DNA of 64,000 nucleotides from Rattus norvegicus. Its lineage: Eukaryota > Chordata > Mammalia > Rodentia > Muridae. Within the stretch, counting starts at the first letter, position 1. The number at the start of each line of letters is the position of its first letter. Under the pieces are notes generated by a model, which was not told the origin of the DNA, made no database searches, and was given only the letters and a program-made list of their open reading frames with translations. Below are positions 58,814 through 64,000 of the stretch, piece after piece. The translations under genes were made by a program, and so were the position numbers. The stretch spans positions 68,613,939 through 68,677,938 of the forward strand of contig NC_086034.1 of NCBI RefSeq assembly GCF_036323735.1, read 5' to 3'.

Positions 58814-59560
58814 TTTTACACTCAGATGGTTCTACCTTTGACAGTAAGATGTCTTTCCTCGAAGCAACCCAACATTGACTTGATTGTCCTATCTGCTAGC
58901 CTATGTGCCTTTATCATTGAACCAAGATCATTAATATCAATTTATAATTGGACGTTATGTACTAAATTCTGTTAGGCAATTAATTTTGTCTTCTTAGATC
59001 TATTTTGACTAACCATCCTGGTATCATTTACTTAACCCATTTTTTTTTGTTTGCTTGTTCTTCTCTTCCAGTAATTTTGTGAATCCGTGATCCTGAGATC
59101 CTTGGTGTGTAGGTCCCGGGGACTCAAACTGCCTCTGGGATCCTGAAATCCTTAGCTCCTGATATTCTGGTTTCTGTGGGGGTTCCAGTTATGCTGGGTG
59201 TTGGGATAGCTATTATGGCCTCAACTGTGATCTTAGATGTGCCAGAGCTCCAGTGATCCTGGATTTGTGAGAGCACCCAGGAGAGTTGAGTGTTATAGGA
59301 GTGAGTGAGTAGCCAGAGCTCCAGGTCTCTGGGCACAAGTTCAAACCAGAAGGTCTCTATGCCTACAGTTGGGTGGGGATTCCTGTGTCATGCATCCTGG
59401 GGGTCCCAGTTATGCCAGGTATTTGGGGGAGATGTTGTGGCCTCCCCTGTGATGTTGGACATGTCAGAGCACCTGGTAGTTGAGCTCCCTCTGGGTGTTG
59501 TAGAAGTGGGTACAGAACCAACTCCCCAGGTCTGTCTTTTCAAAATACATTTTGGGTTAT
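58814..59560 (-). mobile_element. Old L1 (5' part): ORF2 start remnant and 5' UTR monomers
   Basis: Continues the old L1 interrupted at 52,325: plus-strand 'acactcagatggttctacc' and 'gacagtaagatgtctttcc' correspond to the beginning of ORF2. ORF1 is largely missing. From 59,170 two related units of about 205-222 bp lie in tandem (see 'ggttccagttatgctggg' 59,181 and 'ggtcccagttatgccagg' 59,402; 'tgttataggagtg' 59,291 and 'tgttgtagaagtg' 59,496), consistent with 5'UTR promoter monomers. Confidence 0.65.
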
Positions 59561-61275
59561 TCAGTTGTTTATTTTTATCATCTGATAATGTTATATACTC
59601 ATTGAAAATGTTTAATTATTCTTTTGAGGTTTTTTTTTTGTTGAATTTTACTCATTATTCCCTGTAAGTAATAATGCTATAGAATTGGTGGTTTATGATA
59701 GATATTTTGTTTTCTTGTGGTGGGACTTAGCCATCTGGATCTAAAATGCTGGTTGTCTTTTGGTATGAAACTTTAGCACAGCAGCCTAGAATCCCAAAGG
59801 AGAGTGATGAATTGGGTAGTCTGATGCTCTTTTGAGATTAGGTCTAAGCTGTGATTTTTTCATAAAATAGGTTAACCTACTGAGACTAGATTTCTGTCAG
59901 AGATTTTTCTAATCACAGAGTGATGGGTCCTAGGAGATATCATGGAATGGATACACAATGTAGAATCAGGGGTAAAGACACGTTGGCTACTATTGGGTTT
60001 ATCTACCAGGTCACAGCAGAAGTACTGTGTGGAGTGTATGGAATACACAGAACCATATTGTCATTTCAGGGTCTGGGTTGTGGACAAGGTCACTTGCAGG
60101 AGACAGTGTGACCAGAGGAAGTGGCTGATGTAAGACATATTTTAAGAATAGATGTAGCACTTCAATAAGCTAGTCTAGCTACAGTTGAGAATGGAGAAAT
60201 ATGGAGAACAAAAGAATCATCAGAATTTGCTGATATCACAGGATAACAGATGCTACATTTTCTCTCAAATGCTACAAAATAAAGGCAACAGGCTTTCACC
60301 CAATTTTTCTATGTTAGCTTTTATACTTTCCTCCTTTGGTGCCAGTGATACACTGATTTGGAAGAACTAGGATCTGGGCGTTTTCCAAAGTATGCTTGAG
60401 GTACAGTGGAGAACTGGTGGGAACAAGGATGAAATTGGCAGTGTATTTGCTCCATCAAACTGTGAGCCAAAGGATGACTGTCAAGAGCTGGAGAATAAGT
60501 GGTTTTATTGTTTGCTTTTGCTCCACATAGAAGGGTAAATTTAGATTGAAAATCATCAGCTTCAAGAGTAGGCTTGTTTCATGTTCAGGCAGACTTAAAA
60601 TTTGGACCTAAGGGAATGTTGGGAGGGTGGGAAGGACTATCTAGTTTACATTGTTCCCTAGAGTCTGTATCAGCCAAAGATGCTCATGTTATGCTTTCAA
60701 GAACACTTTGCAGCTTCTTAATATCACCAAGCACTGCATATTCTATTTTAGTCAATCTTGCTCAGTGTCTCCCTTTGTTTGTTCCTATTTTACATGTCAA
60801 TTATAGAACTATGTCCTCTATATGTATGTATATAACTGTCTTACAAATGGAATAAGAATATATATATACACAAATTTATTTTGCTGAAAAGAATTTTTAA
60901 ACAATTACTCCATAATATTTTGTCTATTATTATATATCAAAGTTTTGAACTTCTATTTTCATAGCATATACATCATGAATGAAGTGATTTTCTGTCTATA
61001 ACTAAAAGGTTACACTTTTTATTCTTGATTGGTGCAAATCAGTGAAATTCCAGGGTTTATTTTTTTAATCTTCTTGAACCTTTAACCAGCCCCAATTAAA
61101 TCATGCCCTTTATAAGAATTTCCTTGGTCATGGTGTCTGTTCACAATAGAAACCCAAACTAAGACATACATTAACAAATTGATTACACTTTTTTATTTAA
61201 CATAAAATTTTTCTAATATATTTGTCCTTCTAAGTAATTTTGACAGCAGTTCTCCATCATAATAACTTTTATATG
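59561..61275. other. No gene seen; small MT LTR end near the right side
   Basis: Mostly unclassified AT-rich sequence. The piece 61,083-61,168 is listed separately. Confidence 0.4.
61083..61168 (+). mobile_element. MT LTR 3' end fragment
   Basis: 'ccaattaaatcatgccctttataagaatttccttggtcatggtgtctgttcacaatag' and 'actaagaca' form the 3' end of an MT LTR including its polyadenylation-type ATTAAA. The 5' part is missing or unrecognisable. Confidence 0.75.
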
Positions 61276-61278
61276 TGT

Positions 61279-61467
61279 AAAGATGCTAGTAGGTGAATGT
61301 CAGGGTGGGGAGGCAGGAGAGAGTGGGTGGGTGGGTGGGGGAGCACCCTCATAGAAGCAGGGGGAGGGGCATTGCATAAGGGGTGTTTCCAGAGGGGAAA
61401 CTGGGAAAGGGGATAACATTTGATATGTAAATAAAGAAAATATCAAATAAAAGAAAAAAGATGCTAG
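61279..61467 (+). mobile_element. Short 5'-truncated L1 with 11-bp TSD
   Basis: Only the last ~170 bp of an L1 3'UTR (61,290-61,456): G-rich block, 'caccctcatagaagcagggggagg', 'gggataacatttgatatgtaaataaag' and an A-rich tail. AAAGATGCTAG occurs at 61,279-61,289 and 61,457-61,467 as a perfect TSD. Confidence 0.92.
61325..61341 (+). other. Strong G-quadruplex motif in L1 3' UTR
   Basis: Four G runs of at least three separated by single T loops (GGGT three times, then GGGGG). Confidence 0.85.
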
Positions 61468-61905
61468 ATTAATTAATTTTTGGAAATTCTGAACTACAAA
61501 TTAGGATTTAAGGAGCTGTAAGTGGTGAGTAGTAGGTACATAAATTGATAATTTGTTGTTTATAATTTGTAAATCATTCATATTAAATACAAAGCTCTTT
61601 GGCAATATGAAAAATCTCAGTTATCAGAGTAACTGGAACAGAGATCTCTTATGACACACCCTTGAGAATTCTCAATGTATCCTTTATTTCCCAATGTATC
61701 ACCTTTCTGGTCTTTCAGAACATTTGATATCTTCTTATTTCATCCTTTTTTAATTGAGTTACAAGTAAATGACACATAACTGAGAAAATCATGTTTCTCG
61801 AGTATTATAAATTTTAACTTCCTTAGTAATTTCTATGTGGAATAAGGTTTGTGAGACAGTTCATGTTACTTATCCATAAATGAAAATTGTATCATGTGTG
61901 ATCTA

Positions 61906-61956
61906 TTTCTCTCTCTCTCCCTCTCCCTCTCTCTCTCTCTCTCTCCCTCCCTCCCT

Positions 61957-62023
<67 letters not shown>

Positions 62024-62024
62024 G
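61906..62024. repeat. (CT)n microsatellite
   Basis: About 120 bp of CT with CCCTCC interruptions near the middle and one GT interruption. Arg/Glu and Ser/Leu-rich open frames here are artefacts. Confidence 0.95.
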
Positions 62025-63345
62025 TATTTTGCATCTTGACCAGAGAGGAAAGCCTATATTCACCACTATCATTAGTCAGCGCCTGGATCATTGCTGATTT
62101 CTTTTTTCATTTAAGGTATCATTTCTTCTTAGCATACTTTTTCCTCTCAGGATAGTCTGTGATGAGGCTGCAGGGCTTCTGGAATCTGTGTTTAGACAGG
62201 TACCCAATTACTTTTCTGCATCTTTCTGGTCTAGTCTGGCTATGTTCTTTTATTTTATAGTCTCTACATGTTCTTTATTTTCTAGAACCTAAAATATACA
62301 CTATTTTTATACATGCTCTCTTTTTCTCATTTCTGTGTCTTTCGGCAATTTGTAAAATCCCAGGTGAACTTTCAAGATCAAATTGAAATTTTCCATGTGT
62401 TTTTGCTTATTTTTTTATTTTATCAGTAAATATGGGTGCCAACTTATAATTAACTTTCATAAATAGCTCTCACACACATACATATACATGCATACATGTA
62501 TGTGTGCACATATTTATGCCCTCCATGGACAGCCTATGTTATTTTTACAAAATAAACTGGATTTTTCTTTCCTTGTTCCAAATGAGGAGACAGTTGCCCA
62601 GTATATTGTTTCTCAACAAGGCTCTTTTCTTGACATTTACACAATATTCCTGTCTCATGTTCTTCAGCAGCACATAGCTTTGACTACTAGAGTTTAGTCA
62701 GATTATTTTCATAGTAGACAGTGGAGTTCTTAATGAAAGTACATTCTATAGGCCAAAGAACAAAACACAAAACATTTTAAGGAGAATGGTTGTCATCCCT
62801 CAAAGCCAAGGGCACAGATTACCAAAAGGACTCCATAGAGTTTGTTAACGTTTATATATAAAATGCCACTTGCAGGCTCATGTGTTTAATACTTAGTACA
62901 CAAATGGACATTCTATTAGTGGTGTTCTGGAAACATTAGTTGTTGTATGCCTACTAGAGGACATATGTTCTTGGTCACTGTACCTTGTCCATCAGTCATA
63001 TTCTTCCTCTTCCCACCCCTCTCTTCCCTTCTACGTCAGTTGCTTTATTGTTCTACATGCTCTCCTTCTCAGAATGATGCCTATCTTATCTCTGGTCCTG
63101 TTAAATGACTCTTAATGAAACCTATAAAATCAAAAGTCAGTGTTTTCCCTCTCCTTTTTAGTTGTTCTGTCAAGTACATAGGTCACTGAAATAAAATGTC
63201 TGAGATAGGTAATTGATTGGCAGGCATTGACTGTCAATACATAAATAGCTTGCAAATATAAATAAAAGTATAAATGTATATTAGTAAAAGAGAGTTAGCC
63301 TTTACTTACTAGTATCTAACCCCATAAACTGGAAAAATGCCATAT
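62025..63345. other. No recognised gene or repeat
   Basis: Unique-looking AT-rich sequence. A short (CATA)n/TGTG stretch occurs at 62,472-62,508. Confidence 0.4.
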
Positions 63346-63466
63346 AAAAAAGCCAAGGTGGGGGTTGGGGATTTGGCTCAGTGGTAGAGCGCTTGCCTAG
63401 CAAGTGCAAGGCCCTAGGTTCGATCCCCAGCTCCGAAAAAAAAGAATAGAAAAAAAAGCCAAGGTG
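63346..63466 (+). mobile_element. ID SINE with 15-bp TSD
   Basis: The body 63,361-63,451 starts GGGGTTGGGGATTTGG and has Pol III box A (TGGCTCAGTGGTAG), the CGCTTGCCTAGCAAG hairpin, box B (GGTTCGATCCC) and an A-rich tail. AAAAAAGCCAAGGTG at 63,346-63,360 and 63,452-63,466 is a perfect TSD. The core is close to the BC1/tRNA-Ala-derived ID sequence, so the insertion is young. Confidence 0.96.
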
Positions 63467-63504
63467 CCCACCTGACACTATACCACCTTTACCATATCCA
63501 ACAC

Positions 63505-63680
63505 CCAGCGGGACAGGATTTATTTTAGCTCACAATTCTAGTTCTCTGTCCATAATTTTTGCTATGTCAAGTCAGCAAAGACTAGAGCCCATCCCACTAT
63601 ATCACAGACAAAAGTAGAGAGAAATTCATCTTTATGTTTCTCATGATCTGTTCTCCCTCTCCACTCTTAGAAAATTTAGG
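63505..63680 (-). mobile_element. Possible MaLR-type LTR fragment
   Basis: 'ggacaggatttattttagctcacaattctag' and 'aagtagagagaaattcatc...ctcatgatctgttctcc' resemble the 3' half of rodent MaLR LTRs in reverse orientation. It is truncated by the following L1. Confidence 0.4.
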
Positions 63681-64000
63681 ATCACATGCTCCACTATGTT
63701 CATCGCAGCCTTATGTATAATAGCCAGAACCTGGAAACAACCCAGATGTCCTTCAACAGAGGGATGGATACAGAAAATGTGTTACATCCACACAATGGAG
63801 TACTACTCAGCTATCAAAAAACAATGATTTCATGAAATTCATAGGCAAATGGATGGGACTAGAAAATATCATCCTGAGTGAGATAACCCGATCACAAAAC
63901 CACACACATGGTATGTACTCACTGATAAGTGGATATTAGCCCAAAAGCTCAAATTATCCAAGATACAATCCACAGAGCACACAAAGCTCAAGAAGAAGTG
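63681..64000 (+). pseudogene. L1 ORF2 C-terminal end, continues beyond the window
   Basis: The plus-strand frame reads TMFIAALCIIARTWKQPRCPSTEGWIQKM, then MEYYSAIK, the same C-terminal region as 53,060-53,270 in the young L1. One extra A in the run near 63,817 shifts the frame. The sequence then covers the ORF2 end (SLISGY-stop near 63,940) and enters the 3'UTR at the window edge. Confidence 0.88.

Noticed and set aside
58242..58975. 161- and 189-codon plus-strand frames in a GC-rich stretch
   Set aside because: They lie antisense to the L1 5'UTR and run into flanking old L1; high GC explains the lack of stops.
61866..62155. Arg/Glu-rich and Ser/Leu-rich open frames
   Set aside because: Produced by the (CT)n microsatellite on both strands.
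63361..63451. tRNA-like gene with box A and box B
   Set aside because: It is an ID SINE: it starts GGGGTTGGGG, has an A-rich tail and a perfect TSD; no complete tRNA cloverleaf is expected.

Overview
The window is mammalian nuclear DNA, almost certainly rat (Rattus). It has no operons or compact genes. It is dominated by rodent retroelements: two tRNA-derived ID SINEs with fresh target-site duplications (TSDs), B1, B2, B3 and B4-type SINEs, MT and ORR1 MaLR LTRs, an IAP-like ERVK solo LTR, and many L1 pieces including one nearly full-length L1 with a rat-type 5'UTR. Older mammalian L2 and MIR remnants are also present, and CA/TG, GA, AT, TCTA and CT microsatellites are long. I see no convincing host protein-coding gene, rRNA, tRNA or CRISPR array. 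The window is intergenic or deep intronic. Family names come from recognising sequence patterns by eye, not from a database search.

Layout. 1-8.5 kb: unclassified sequence, then three MaLR-type LTRs in one orientation, L1 3'UTR pieces on both strands, a B2/B3 SINE, TG/CA repeats and a TATATGG-type AT-rich minisatellite. 8.5-19.6 kb: mostly non-repetitive, with a B3 SINE, an old L1 piece, an MLT1-like LTR, a B1 and an L2. 19.66-20.09 kb: a solo ERVK LTR with a perfect 6-bp TSD. 20.2-23.3 kb: L1 3'UTR, a 5'-inverted (twin-primed) L1, an ID SINE and a B4-type SINE. 24.5-30.7 kb: two MIRs, a non-repetitive block and three L1 3' ends. 31.8-35 kb: an old L1 on the minus strand, with ORF2, ORF1 and 5'UTR remnants. 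35-47.5 kb: an L2 split by a B2 SINE, an L1 3' end ending in a remarkable GAT/GAC/AAT array, an MT LTR carrying a TCTA expansion, B1s and a pure (AT)32 tract. 48-59.6 kb: an old L1 on the minus strand, interrupted at 52,326-58,796 by a much younger rat L1. 59.6-64 kb: non-repetitive sequence, a short L1 with TSD, a CT repeat, an ID SINE with TSD, and an L1 ORF2 3' end running off the window.

The young L1 is the only element with substantial coding content. ORF1 is open apart from one nonsense codon. ORF2 keeps endonuclease, reverse-transcriptase and C-terminal zinc-knuckle segments, but is broken by several small indels, a 17-bp tandem duplication and one nonsense codon, so the copy is dead for autonomous retrotransposition. 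No new biological system was found. The most informative observations are the nested insertions with readable TSDs, the twin-priming inversion, the compound trinucleotide array, and a few non-repetitive blocks with clustered transcription-factor-like motifs that deserve a conservation check.
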